Shown: positions 1 through 11,174 of the stretch, in pieces
How positions within the stretch are numbered: the stretch's first letter is position 1
Layout of the letters: each line of letters begins with the position of its first letter
Source of the DNA: Parachlamydiales bacterium
GTDB taxonomy: Bacteria > Chlamydiota > Chlamydiia > Chlamydiales > SM23-39
DNA length: 64,000 bases
NCBI GenBank assembly: GCA_019694475.1
Contig: JAIBBX010000004.1
Location: forward strand, 248,001-312,000
Reading direction: 5' to 3'
Translations under genes and position numbers: made by a program
The notes under the pieces: model-generated
Told to the model about the DNA's origin: nothing
Database searches by the model: none
The model's input: only the letters and a program-made list of their open reading frames with translations

Positions 1-791
1 CCTGAGATAGTGGTCCCCCCTTGATAGGTATTGGCCGCGGTAAGAACCAGAGTTCCAACATCACCTTTAGTCAGAGATCCCGCTCCGCTGAGCACCCCCG
101 TTAAGGTTAGGATAGATGCTATAGGGTTGACATTGATCCCTGCATTGCCGGTTAGAGAAATAGAACGCGATGGACTAGCGGTTGCTGTAAATAAGAGAAT
201 CCCATTATGGATTGTAAGCGCTTTTGAAGTGTCGCCCAAACTATTATCCATTCCAACACTAAGTGTTCCAGCGTCAATCGTCACAAGTCCAGTATATCCT
301 GAGTTATTTGCTGTTAATTGAGTGGTCCCAGTGCCCTCGGTTGTGAGGTTTTGGGAGCCAGATAATACGCCATGGATTTGGAATAAGCTTGTTGAAGATT
401 GAGTGAGGATTAGAGGGCTTAGAAGGTTGATATTCGCATTGATAACATTCGGGCCATCATTTACGTTCAATTGGGCGCTTCCGCCAGTTGATACTTGAAA
501 AGCAAAGCTGCCTCCTGCTGGATTGATTGTGTAACCCGCGCCTAGATTTAGATCTAGTTCTCCGAGAGTGCGCACAGCCGGCATGGGCATTCCCAATAAG
601 ATAATGTTATTCATTGCCCCAGAAAGAATCGCTACGTCGCCTCCTCCCAGGGTAGTACCTGGAACTGTCATAGATTGCCAGTTTCCTGGCGTTCCCCAGT
701 CCGCACTGGACGTCCCTGTCCAAGTATCTGTTATGCCAAACAAGTTGAGTGTTTGGAAAAAAAGAGCAATTGGGATGCATTTTCTAAACAT
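1..791 (-). CDS. Autotransporter-like adhesin, N-terminal part (open at left edge)
   Basis: I translated the minus strand by hand from the ATG at 791-789. It is open without a stop to base 1, giving about 263 residues. It begins MFRKCIPIALFFQTLNLFG, a signal-peptide-like start, then TDTWTGTSSADWGTPGNW, the usual opening of autotransporter passenger domains. The remainder is G/T/N/S-rich beta-helix-like sequence. Near base 1 it reads GTLVLTAANTYQGGTTIS, a textbook autotransporter-associated beta-strand (PATR) repeat, and GLVTIDAGTLSVG is a second repeat-type segment. Proteins of this kind are normally exported by Sec and displayed at the outer membrane as adhesins. The C-terminal beta-barrel would lie outside the window, so type V secretion is inferred. 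AAGGG stands 4 nt before the ATG as a ribosome site. Confidence 0.85.
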   Translation of the reverse strand, partial: MFRKCIPIALFFQTLNLFGITDTWTGTSSADWGTPGNWQSMTVPGTTLGGGDVAILSGAMNNIILLGMPMPAVRTLGELDLNLGAGYTINPAGGSFAFQVSTGGSAQLNVNDGPNVINANINLLSPLILTQSSTSLFQIHGVLSGSQNLTTEGTGTTQLTANNSGYTGLVTIDAGTLSVGMDNSLGDTSKALTIHNGILLFTATASPSRSISLTGNAGINVNPIASILTLTGVLSGAGSLTKGDVGTLVLTAANTYQGGTTIS

Positions 792-806
792 GATCCCTTA
801 AGACAT

Positions 807-812
807 ACTATA
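807..812 (-). promoter_or_regulatory. -10-like hexamer upstream of the adhesin gene
   Basis: On the minus strand the hexamer TATAGT (5 of 6 to consensus) ends 15 nt upstream of the adhesin ATG at 791. No good -35 is seen at 16-18 bp spacing. The 45-bp gap also has to hold the end of recJ, which is on the same strand, so the adhesin may have its own promoter or be read through from recJ. Confidence 0.35.
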
Positions 813-836
813 AAACTTTTCAGTCGTCAACTTGAA

Positions 837-2576
837 TTAGACAAGCTGAAAATCTTTAATCTGCAGCTGAATGCTCGCTTTATTGAGAAAGAGATTCACA
901 TGAGGAGTAAAGGCAATGCGGAGCATGATGTTTTTGCGCCTAATCTGATCTCTTCGATCAGCAAGTCCAAATGCAATCCCTTCCAACATCCTGTCTCCTT
1001 GTTCTAAAAAGAGCTTTAGATGATATTTGCCGACGACTTTTGGCGGCCAAACTTGCATGGCATCGCAGTAGAGGATCGGAGAAGGATTTTCATTTCCGAA
1101 AGGCTCGAGCAGATTCAGCGATTCCATAAAGTCAAAGGTGAGATCGTTGAAATTGATCTTCGCGTCGAGATGCAGTTTTGCAACGACATCTTGCTCTTTA
1201 AGAGCTTGGTCTGCCGCTTCAATGAAACGCTGCTTGAAGAGGGGAATATTTTCTTCTTTGATGGTGAGTCCAGCCGCATAATCATGCCCGCCAAAATTGA
1301 CGAGCAATTCTTCATTGCGTTTAAGAATGGGAAGAAGGGGGAATTCCGGAATCGTCCGAATCGAGCCTTTGCCCATTCCTTGTTCGATGGAGATGATGAG
1401 AGTGGGGCGGTTGTATTGCTTGGCGATGCGCGCGGCAATGATGGGTATGATTCCTGGATGCCATTTATCTGAGGAAAGGATAATCGCTTTCTCCTGAGAG
1501 ATCTCCGGATGCTGGAACATGAACTCTTCAATATCATCCGAGGCCACTTTTTCAATTTTCTGCCGTTCGATGTTGTGAAGATCGAGCTCTTTGGCCAATC
1601 TTTCCGCTCCGTCGCTATCGCGGATGAGGAGAAGTTCGACTCCTTTAATGGGGTCTGCGATCCGTCCGAGAGAATTGAGTTTGGGAGCAACTTTTGAGGC
1701 GATGTCTACAGGAGAAAACTCGCCTTGCGTCATTTCACTGACCTCAAAAAGCTTTGCAAGGCCGACCCGTTTCATTTTTTTCATCTGTTTGAGGCCGTAT
1801 CGAACGAGAATGCGATTTTCTCCGATCAGGGCGCCCATATCGGCGACGGTGCCAAGAGCTACGAGGTCGAGGTAGTTTTTAAGGTCGATTTTAGAAGGGC
1901 TGATCTCCTCCGATTCGATGAGCTGATTGATGATCGCATGGGCCAGCTTAAACGCAACGCCAACTCCTGTTAACTCTCGATTGGGATAGGTGCTGTTGAT
2001 GAGTTTCGGGTTTAGGGTGGCTATGCAATTTGGAATTTTGGAGGTTGGCTCATGGTGGTCGGTGATGATGACATCAATCCCGTTTTCAACAACTTCTTGG
2101 ATCTCTTTCGCTGCTGTAATTCCGCAATCAACCGTGATCATCAATTTGCATTGATGCGTTATGGCAAATTCAAGAGCATCGCCAATTAGGCTCTTTTTTA
2201 GGCTCGTGCGGTTAGGTACATCGAAATAGACTTTTGCCCCGATGGCACGGAAAAACTCGGTGAGGAGAGCCGCTGCAGTCATCCCGTCAACGTCATTGTC
2301 TCCATAGACCAAAATCGGCTCTTTGTTTTTGACAGCTGTTAAAACCCTATTGACGGCTTTGTCCATATCAGGAAAAAGATCCGGATCAAAGAGATTGGGG
2401 AGTTTCGCATAAAGGTATTCATGGATCTCCTCCATGGTCTTAAAGCCGCGGGAGATCAGAATCTGCGCCGTTACCGGATGAATGTTGAATTCCGAGCTAA
2501 TCTGCTGAAATAAAGCGGGATTCTTCTCTGGATAGATCCATATAGGCTGGTGCAGTTTCGACGCTTGCGAAGACAT
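837..2576 (-). CDS. recJ: Single-stranded-DNA-specific exonuclease RecJ
   Basis: This 579-residue protein has the length of typical RecJ. It degrades single-stranded DNA 5' to 3' in the cytoplasm during RecF-pathway recombination and mismatch repair. DHH-family motifs appear in order: YGDNDVDG (residues 91-98, metal binding), MITVDCGI (about 146-153), TDHHEP (172-177, the DHH signature) and VALGTVADMG. The DHHA1 part has WHPGIIPIIAARI and the GGH motif in NFGGHDYAAG, followed by a C-terminal OB-like region. AGGAG lies 3 nt before the ATG. It is the first gene downstream of secDF on the same strand, the chlamydial order, with a 63-bp gap that shows no terminator. Confidence 0.97.
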   Translation of the reverse strand: MSSQASKLHQPIWIYPEKNPALFQQISSEFNIHPVTAQILISRGFKTMEEIHEYLYAKLPNLFDPDLFPDMDKAVNRVLTAVKNKEPILVYGDNDVDGMTAAALLTEFFRAIGAKVYFDVPNRTSLKKSLIGDALEFAITHQCKLMITVDCGITAAKEIQEVVENGIDVIITDHHEPTSKIPNCIATLNPKLINSTYPNRELTGVGVAFKLAHAIINQLIESEEISPSKIDLKNYLDLVALGTVADMGALIGENRILVRYGLKQMKKMKRVGLAKLFEVSEMTQGEFSPVDIASKVAPKLNSLGRIADPIKGVELLLIRDSDGAERLAKELDLHNIERQKIEKVASDDIEEFMFQHPEISQEKAIILSSDKWHPGIIPIIAARIAKQYNRPTLIISIEQGMGKGSIRTIPEFPLLPILKRNEELLVNFGGHDYAAGLTIKEENIPLFKQRFIEAADQALKEQDVVAKLHLDAKINFNDLTFDFMESLNLLEPFGNENPSPILYCDAMQVWPPKVVGKYHLKLFLEQGDRMLEGIAFGLADRRDQIRRKNIMLRIAFTPHVNLFLNKASIQLQIKDFQLV

Positions 2577-2639
2577 GTTCTCCTGAGAAGGTTTCTCCTG
2601 GAGTCTAACGATCCCGCTTTTTAAAGGAAAGCGTTCAAA

Positions 2640-5600
2640 TTAATTCTGTTTAGCTAATTCCTTTTCTTCTCTTCCGTGGAAATAAAGCATCAAGGGAGAT
2701 GCAATATACCAGGATGACAATGTACCAAAGAAAACGCCGATCGTCATAACCAGAGCAAAACTAAAGATCGAAGAGCCTCCGAGGATGACGAGCGCGATCA
2801 GAACCAATAAGGTAGTTCCCGAGGTGATGCTGGTTCGGCTTAAGGTTGCATTCAGAGCATGATTGACAAGCTTTGGCAATGATCTGTTCTTGCTTAAGTG
2901 CATCTCTTCTCGGATTCTATCGAAAATAATGATTGTGTCATTGAGGGAGTAACCGACAATCGTCATGATTGCAGCGACGGTGTTGAGATCAATTTGAACG
3001 GGAACTCCAAATAAGTGGAGAATGCCCATCAGTCCAATCGTAATGAAGACGTCGTGTAATAGGCAGATAATCGATGCAGCTGCAAATTTATACTCGAATC
3101 GGAAGGTAATGTAGATGAAAATGCAGACAAAAGAAATAAGCAGGCCAATCAAGGCGTTGTTTCTCATGCTGTCGGACATTTGGCCGCTCATCGCAGTCCA
3201 GTTGGCTTCGAGCTGATCCATTGAATTTTGCGTTAAAGTCAAACCTTTGGAAGATAGAGCATTTACGACCCAGTCAATGCGCGGATTGGTGTCTTCTTCG
3301 GAGACAATTGGCATGTTATAGAACGGTTTGCCTGCTTGCTGCATGCTCGTTCCAAATAGAATCCGCAAATGATTGGATGGATTGAGCTGGCGCACTTGGA
3401 AGTCGGCAGATTTAGCCCCGTTGTCCTTAAAGGCTTCTTCTACAGCAGTGAGGTAATTGAAATCCTGTTTGGGCTCCATTTCGACTTGCAGTGAAAATCC
3501 GCCAGTGAAATCCATGCCGAAAATCGTCGAGCGCTGCGCATAGACTAAATATCCGCCTACAACAATGATCAGCGCTGCGACTGCAAAGCTGAGTCTAGCC
3601 TGTTTTAAGAAATCGATCGATTTAGATCGGATCCAGCTAGCCATTTTCAGCTCTGTGTGCTTTGGATTTTTTACCCATCCATTGAAATAATAGCGGGTCA
3701 TGAAAAGAGCTGTGAACATAGATGAGACAATCCCGATGATCAGCGTGATTGCAAATCCTTTGATCGGCCCTGCGTCAAAATTGAGCAGGATGAGGGCTGC
3801 AATAATCGTTGTCACGTTTGAATCGACAATCGCGCTATAGGCTTTTTTATAGGCTGCGGCAATCGCAGTGCCAATCTTACCTGAATGGGCAAATTCTTCC
3901 TTAAACCTTTCAAAGACAAGCACGTTGGCATCGACCGCCATGCCCACTGTTAAAATAATGCCCGCAATTCCTGCAAGAGAAAGGGTCGCGCCGATGTTTT
4001 GCAATGTTGCCCAAAGAATGAGGAGGTTGAATAACACGGCTACCGATGCGACTACGCCTGCAAACCGATAGTAGGCGACCATCGATCCAACAACAAGGAG
4101 GAGCGCAACAACAGTTGCGATGATTCCTTGTGTTCGGTCTTTAATGCCGAGTTCAGGACTTACATTTTTTTCCGAAAGGATATGCGGAGTAAAGCTAAGA
4201 GAGCCAGCTTTCAGGTCGGCTGCAAGGGCATTCACTTCTCTTTGAGAAAAGCTGCCGCTGATTTGAGCGCTGTCGCTGATCACAGCTTCGAGGGTTGGGG
4301 CGCTGATGACAGTGTCGTTGAGAATCACAGCCATTCTCCAGCCGTGTCCTTTTGAAAAGTCCTCTAGCGGAGTGCCCATAATACGATCTTTGGAGTAGCG
4401 GGATGTCCAGGTTTTCAAGATTTCGCGCCCTGATTTGGCTACTTCAAAGCTGAGATAGTTCCCTTTTTGCGGGTCATAACTTGCGTGCACCGATTGGAGC
4501 TCAGATCCTTCCAAAGTATAGTTTTTGAAGACAAAGAGAAGCGGGTGCGATTGACCAAACCACTGTCCTTGTTCTCCGCGAATGACGGCCAGTTTGCAAA
4601 CAGAGTCATCAAGATTTGAGCTCATGCTTGGATCTTCTGGAGATTGGAGCACAAGTCCTGCTTCCATCAGTGTGCGTGCTGCTTCAGAGGGGGCATCGGA
4701 ATGGAGGTGTTTCCATGCGATCGCATTGATGCTTGCGAGATCCTTTCGGTTTTTTACTACCGCTTCGTTATAGACCTCTTGCAAAAATCGCTGAGATGCA
4801 GCAGCGATTGGCGAAGAGGGGGAGGAGAATTTTTCATTCACCACATGGAAATACATCGATGAAGCTTTGATGAGCTCGGATGCGGAAAGAGATTGCGAAC
4901 CTGGGAAATCAAGTACGATGTTGTTTCCAAGTTGGCGGATCGCTACTTCAGAAACGCCCATCTTGTTGACGCGGTTGTAAAGTTCATTGATCCCCTGCTT
5001 GATCTCGTCGTCGTTTTTGACGATACGGTTATTGGCGTCTCTCAGCTCGATTTGAACGGTTTTGCCGCCTGACAAATCAAGGCCCCAATGGATCACTTTT
5101 TTCTCATCGCCGCGGAAATATTTTTTCCAAGATAGAGCTAAATTGCTCAAGAAGACGCTGCGGATCGGTTTAGGAACATCGAATTTTGCGTTTGGCTGGA
5201 TGCTTACTTGAGCTGCATTGTATTCATCTTGCCATTTCATCAAGTCTTCGTGGATTTTCGTGTCGATGCGGTTGGCAGTGAGAATGCGCTGTTCGAGATT
5301 TGAAAGTTCTAGAAAGGCATATTTTTGGGTTCCCTTGACATGGAAATCTTCTCTAGTGGCTGCAAGAAGAGAGTGGAAAGGGTCTTGTTTTTCAAAAATG
5401 AGCTCCTGTCCTTCTCCTCTGAATGGAGAAAACCCGTTTTGCTGCAAAAGCTGCACAAGCGAGCGGAAATCAGACTGGAATTCCTTGGCGGGTTCAGAAT
5501 TGGGGAACTCTTCATATGTTTTTATGATGCGCTCAAGCCCATTGGTGAAGATCTGCAATCTGCGATTTTCTTCATTCGGCGTGCGAATGATCAAGCTGAG

Positions 5601-6845
5601 CGCTTTCTGATCTGCATTCAATGAATGGAATGAGACATCATCCACAATCGACATGCTTTGCAGATCGGGATGCTGCGGATGCCACTGATTTTTCAGCATC
5701 GAAATCAGGTTTTCACTCTGAGAGCTAAGCAATTTTTCAAGGTTTAGAACCAAAAGACCCGTCGTGCCGCCAAGCTCATGGAAGGAAATTGAATAACCGC
5801 TCTCTTCTGATGTCAAAGATTCGTTGGTGAAGCGGGCCACTTTGGCTGCTTCGTTCATCAGCGGTTGTTCCAATTTAGCGCGATCCACATCAGGATGCAG
5901 TTTTAAATTGATTTTTTCGCCAGGCCAATCGATGGAGATTTCGGAAAATAACGGGTTGCGGTTTCCAATACGGAGCACTGATGATTCAGCGAGCTGCGTG
6001 CGGATTTCAGACATATTCCAGGGATCTGCGCCAGATGCAAATAAAGCTTCGTGCTGCTTTAAATATTTTTCAGCTTTAATGAAAAGAGGTTCTTTTTTCT
6101 CAAATTCTGGCCGTTTTTTGAGTTGATCTCGCGCCTGTTCAAAGGCGGAAACGAGAGCTCTTACTGCTTCTGATTTCTGTGGGAAGGGGCCTTGAGTGAA
6201 AGCAGATGCCATTCGATTTGCAATCGCTTTTTGCGATTCTTCGAGCTCTGCAATTGTTTGGATTTGATAGGCAAGCGACTCGAGGAATCGAGAATCGCCG
6301 CTGCTCAGAGCAAGCGCAGATTCGCTAGGGCCCGCAAGCGTATATGCAATCTGGACCGCGCGATCGATCATGACTTCCCGGTAATTCGCAGAATCTTTGG
6401 CCGCAAAAGAAAAGAGGTCTTTGTCTAATTTGGCGGAAATGCGCCTTGCGACAACAACTTCTTTGACATTTTCGCTTTCTTGCGGGGCCAATCCTAACTG
6501 AGCTGGCACGAATGGAATAAGCGAGCCGGCTCTTGGGAGAGCTCTGCGGAATCGATTGGCCTCTTCTGATTTTGCAAAACGAACTACAAAATTTTGTCCG
6601 TCTTTTTCGATTGATTGAGGACTTGCATGAATCAAATGGCAAAAGGAGCGGAGCCATTCTTTAGAGTCAGATTCGAGCTGGGCAATTCTTTTGTCAATGG
6701 AAGATGCAATGTCTAAAGCTTGACTTTCTGTGATTGGACTTCCCAGAGGTTTGAGATAATAAAAGAGGGTGGGGAAAATATTATAAAGGGTTAGAGCGAT
6801 GACTGTGAGGATGAGAAAAAACTGCCACTTTTTTTGCTTTTCCAT
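2640..6845 (-). CDS. secDF: Fused protein-export membrane protein SecD/SecF
   Basis: SecD and SecF use the proton-motive force to pull preproteins through SecYEG into the periplasm. Here they form one 1401-residue chain, as in other chlamydiae. After an N-terminal membrane segment (about residues 7-27) comes a very long periplasmic region. The SecD P1-type motif GLDLSGGKT lies near residue 587, and the SecD membrane block contains TVGMAVDANVLVFERFKEE. The SecF half opens with GMDFTGGF near residue 1108 and has a second membrane block with VGYSLNDTIIIFDRIREE. The periplasmic part before GLDLSGG is much longer than in E. coli SecD, which is also a chlamydial trait. AAAGG is 5 nt before the ATG. 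It is transcribed divergently from purA. Confidence 0.97.
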   Translation of the reverse strand: MEKQKKWQFFLILTVIALTLYNIFPTLFYYLKPLGSPITESQALDIASSIDKRIAQLESDSKEWLRSFCHLIHASPQSIEKDGQNFVVRFAKSEEANRFRRALPRAGSLIPFVPAQLGLAPQESENVKEVVVARRISAKLDKDLFSFAAKDSANYREVMIDRAVQIAYTLAGPSESALALSSGDSRFLESLAYQIQTIAELEESQKAIANRMASAFTQGPFPQKSEAVRALVSAFEQARDQLKKRPEFEKKEPLFIKAEKYLKQHEALFASGADPWNMSEIRTQLAESSVLRIGNRNPLFSEISIDWPGEKINLKLHPDVDRAKLEQPLMNEAAKVARFTNESLTSEESGYSISFHELGGTTGLLVLNLEKLLSSQSENLISMLKNQWHPQHPDLQSMSIVDDVSFHSLNADQKALSLIIRTPNEENRRLQIFTNGLERIIKTYEEFPNSEPAKEFQSDFRSLVQLLQQNGFSPFRGEGQELIFEKQDPFHSLLAATREDFHVKGTQKYAFLELSNLEQRILTANRIDTKIHEDLMKWQDEYNAAQVSIQPNAKFDVPKPIRSVFLSNLALSWKKYFRGDEKKVIHWGLDLSGGKTVQIELRDANNRIVKNDDEIKQGINELYNRVNKMGVSEVAIRQLGNNIVLDFPGSQSLSASELIKASSMYFHVVNEKFSSPSSPIAAASQRFLQEVYNEAVVKNRKDLASINAIAWKHLHSDAPSEAARTLMEAGLVLQSPEDPSMSSNLDDSVCKLAVIRGEQGQWFGQSHPLLFVFKNYTLEGSELQSVHASYDPQKGNYLSFEVAKSGREILKTWTSRYSKDRIMGTPLEDFSKGHGWRMAVILNDTVISAPTLEAVISDSAQISGSFSQREVNALAADLKAGSLSFTPHILSEKNVSPELGIKDRTQGIIATVVALLLVVGSMVAYYRFAGVVASVAVLFNLLILWATLQNIGATLSLAGIAGIILTVGMAVDANVLVFERFKEEFAHSGKIGTAIAAAYKKAYSAIVDSNVTTIIAALILLNFDAGPIKGFAITLIIGIVSSMFTALFMTRYYFNGWVKNPKHTELKMASWIRSKSIDFLKQARLSFAVAALIIVVGGYLVYAQRSTIFGMDFTGGFSLQVEMEPKQDFNYLTAVEEAFKDNGAKSADFQVRQLNPSNHLRILFGTSMQQAGKPFYNMPIVSEEDTNPRIDWVVNALSSKGLTLTQNSMDQLEANWTAMSGQMSDSMRNNALIGLLISFVCIFIYITFRFEYKFAAASIICLLHDVFITIGLMGILHLFGVPVQIDLNTVAAIMTIVGYSLNDTIIIFDRIREEMHLSKNRSLPKLVNHALNATLSRTSITSGTTLLVLIALVILGGSSIFSFALVMTIGVFFGTLSSWYIASPLMLYFHGREEKELAKQN

Positions 6846-6943
6846 TGCAACCTTTTTCTTTGAATTGATGGAGAATAGCTGAAAAAGGCGATGATGTCTA
6901 GTCTAAAAGAGTTCTTTCCCGATTTGATCCGTTTCGGCTATGA

Positions 6944-9026
<2,083 letters not shown>

Positions 9027-9027
9027 T

Positions 9028-9867
9028 ATGCCCGATCTATATCGAAGATTGTGTGTCTCAAGCATCACGATTGCTCTTGTGGTTTGTCTTATTGTGTTCG
9101 CTTTCCACCCCGTTTTTCAGTATTTTGTAGCGGGTTTTGTGGCTCTGCTTGCGGGGGTTGCTATTTGGGAATACGAACAATTTGCCAAAGCCAAGGGCGG
9201 CAGGCTGATCATGCCCGCCTTGATCATTCTGTCGATCGTTGAGGTCCTTTCTTTCTTCCTGAATGAAGAGTTGGATGGATTTAAAAGTTTGCCGATCATT
9301 TTCTTTTTCATTGCGTTCCTCATCCTTTTTGCCCTGCATTTCGAAGAAAAAGAAGGGGCGATTGTCGATTTGGCCGTCTCCTCTTTCGGTTTGCTCTATA
9401 TCGCTGTTCCGATGGGAATGATTTTGGGGATTCTCTACTCAAGCGGAGTCGATGGCAGATGGTGGATCACATATTTATTGGTTGTGACGAAAATCACAGA
9501 TGTAGGCGCTTATTTTGCAGGCAGCCTTTGGGGAAGAAGAAAGCTGGCTCCGAATATCAGCCCTAAAAAAACCATTGAAGGTGCTGTTTTTGGCTTAGCT
9601 TGCGCCATATTGGCAAGCTATTTATTCCACTTGGCGAGCGATTATGCGGGAACCTTCCATTTAGGAATGTATGAATGGCTCTTTTTAGGCTTGATTTTGG
9701 GCGCGGTCGGCCAGTTTGGCGATCTGTCAGAATCATTGCTTAAGCGCGATGCCAATAAAAAGGATAGCAATGCTCTTCCGGGTCTTGGAGGCGTATTGGA
9801 TGCCCTTGACTCGATTCTTTTTAATGCTCCAATCATCTTTATTTACTTGCATTTCATGAAAATATGA
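9028..9867 (+). CDS. cdsA: Phosphatidate cytidylyltransferase
   Basis: CdsA converts phosphatidate and CTP to CDP-diacylglycerol, the branch point for all anionic and ethanolamine phospholipids. This 279-residue integral membrane protein has about eight hydrophobic segments. It ends with the CDP-alcohol signature in the form GDLSESLLKRDANKKDSNA then PGLGGVLDALDSI, where most bacteria have PGHGG and DRxDS, so the His and Arg positions differ. The ATG at 9028 is chosen because GGGAG lies 6 nt upstream and it follows the uppS stop by one base. It overlaps the next gene by ATGA, suggesting coupled translation. Confidence 0.95.
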   Translation: MPDLYRRLCVSSITIALVVCLIVFAFHPVFQYFVAGFVALLAGVAIWEYEQFAKAKGGRLIMPALIILSIVEVLSFFLNEELDGFKSLPIIFFFIAFLILFALHFEEKEGAIVDLAVSSFGLLYIAVPMGMILGILYSSGVDGRWWITYLLVVTKITDVGAYFAGSLWGRRKLAPNISPKKTIEGAVFGLACAILASYLFHLASDYAGTFHLGMYEWLFLGLILGAVGQFGDLSESLLKRDANKKDSNALPGLGGVLDALDSILFNAPIIFIYLHFMKI

Positions 9868-11174
9868 TCATCACGATTGACGGCCCATCAGGCACAGGGA
9901 AATCTACAGTTGCGAAAGGCGTAGCCAAAAAACTGGGATTCACTTTTTTCGATACGGGAGCCATGTACCGCTCATTGGCTTGGCTGATTCTCAAAGAAAA
10001 AATCGATCCGCAAAATCAAGCCCAAGTTGAATCTGTTTTGCCTCGATTCCAATATGAAATCAGGCAAGCTGCTCATGGCGAAAGACACTATTACGTCAAT
10101 GGAACAGAAGTTACGAATGAGATTCGAACGCAAGCTGTTTCAATGGCCGCATCGCAGATCGCCATTTATCCTGGCGTGCGGGAAGAGATGGTTAAAATCC
10201 AAAGACGCTACGGGCATGCTGTAGATGCAGTGTTTGAAGGCAGAGACATGGGAACTGTCGTCTTCCCAGATGCCGATCTAAAAATTTTCCTAACAGCTAA
10301 AGCCGAAGTGCGGGCTGAAAGAAGATACCGCGAGCTAGTTCATAAGTTTCCAGATCTTTCCATGTCTTACGATGAGATTTTAAAAGAGATCAAAGAAAGA
10401 GATGAGACCGATTCAACAAGAGCTATTTCGCCTCTGAAAAAAGCCTCTGATGCGACTGTGATTGATACATCGGATATTACCGCTCAGCAAGTCATCGATA
10501 AAATTGTTGCTATGCGACCCAAGAGACGCTATCCAAAGATGAAATTCTCCTATAAATTCGTCTATTGGCTTGCGCGAATCTTTTTCAAGTGCTGTTTTCG
10601 TCTGAAAATTTACGGTCTTGAGCATTTTCGCCCAGGCGCTGGAGTGATCGCGGCAAACCACTCTTCTTTTTATGACCCGCCGGTTCTTTCTATTTCTTGT
10701 CCTGAAGAAGTTCATTTTCTTGCCAGAGGATCGCTTTTCGAGGTGCCCCTTCTGGGCTGGCTTATTAAAGGACTCAATGCCCATCCTGTTGCGCGGGGAG
10801 TTTCCGATGCGGCGATTTTCCGAGATATGATTGAGCTTCTCCAACAAGGGAAAAAACTCATTCTTTTCCCAGAAGGAAAGCGTTCTGAAACAGGACAGCT
10901 TCTTCCTTTGGAGCGCGGACTGTCTTTTCTTGTTCAAAAGTCGCAGTGCCGCGTAATTCCGGCATATATCCACGGCGCCTACGATGCGTGGCCTAGGGGG
11001 AGAAAATTCCCAAAACTCTTTGGAAAAATGACCGTTGTATTCGGCTCGCCGATCGAGTGGGAAGAGGGAGCCGATAAGAAAGATGCTCAAGCACGGATTA
11101 CTGCTCAAACCGAAGATGCAATTCGCAATCTGAAAGAGTGGCTAGAAAGCGGAGCTAGAGGTTCGCCGCCGTAG
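9864..11174 (+). CDS. cmk-plsC: Fused cytidylate kinase / 1-acylglycerol-3-phosphate acyltransferase
   Basis: Two enzymes are encoded in one 436-residue frame. Residues 1 to about 217 are cytidylate kinase, which phosphorylates CMP and dCMP: P-loop GPSGTGKST (7-15), DTGAMYRSLAW, EGRDMGTVVFPDA, and the lid segment with RRYREL and RDETDSTRAISPL. Residues about 225-430 are PlsC, which acylates lysophosphatidate to phosphatidate at the membrane: NHSSFYD (from residue 265, the HX4D motif), FPEGKRSETG near 334 and VIPAYIHGAYDAW. No stop or start separates the parts. In C. trachomatis cmk and plsC are neighbouring separate genes, as I recall, so this is a fusion of neighbours. It supplies the substrate of the upstream CdsA. 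Confidence 0.95.
   Translation: MIITIDGPSGTGKSTVAKGVAKKLGFTFFDTGAMYRSLAWLILKEKIDPQNQAQVESVLPRFQYEIRQAAHGERHYYVNGTEVTNEIRTQAVSMAASQIAIYPGVREEMVKIQRRYGHAVDAVFEGRDMGTVVFPDADLKIFLTAKAEVRAERRYRELVHKFPDLSMSYDEILKEIKERDETDSTRAISPLKKASDATVIDTSDITAQQVIDKIVAMRPKRRYPKMKFSYKFVYWLARIFFKCCFRLKIYGLEHFRPGAGVIAANHSSFYDPPVLSISCPEEVHFLARGSLFEVPLLGWLIKGLNAHPVARGVSDAAIFRDMIELLQQGKKLILFPEGKRSETGQLLPLERGLSFLVQKSQCRVIPAYIHGAYDAWPRGRKFPKLFGKMTVVFGSPIEWEEGADKKDAQARITAQTEDAIRNLKEWLESGARGSPP

Noticed and set aside
1020..1472. A 150-residue plus-strand frame inside recJ
   Set aside because: Antisense shadow of conserved RecJ motifs.
10413..11108. A 231-residue minus-strand frame inside cmk-plsC
   Set aside because: Shadow of the acyltransferase half; no motif and unusual composition.
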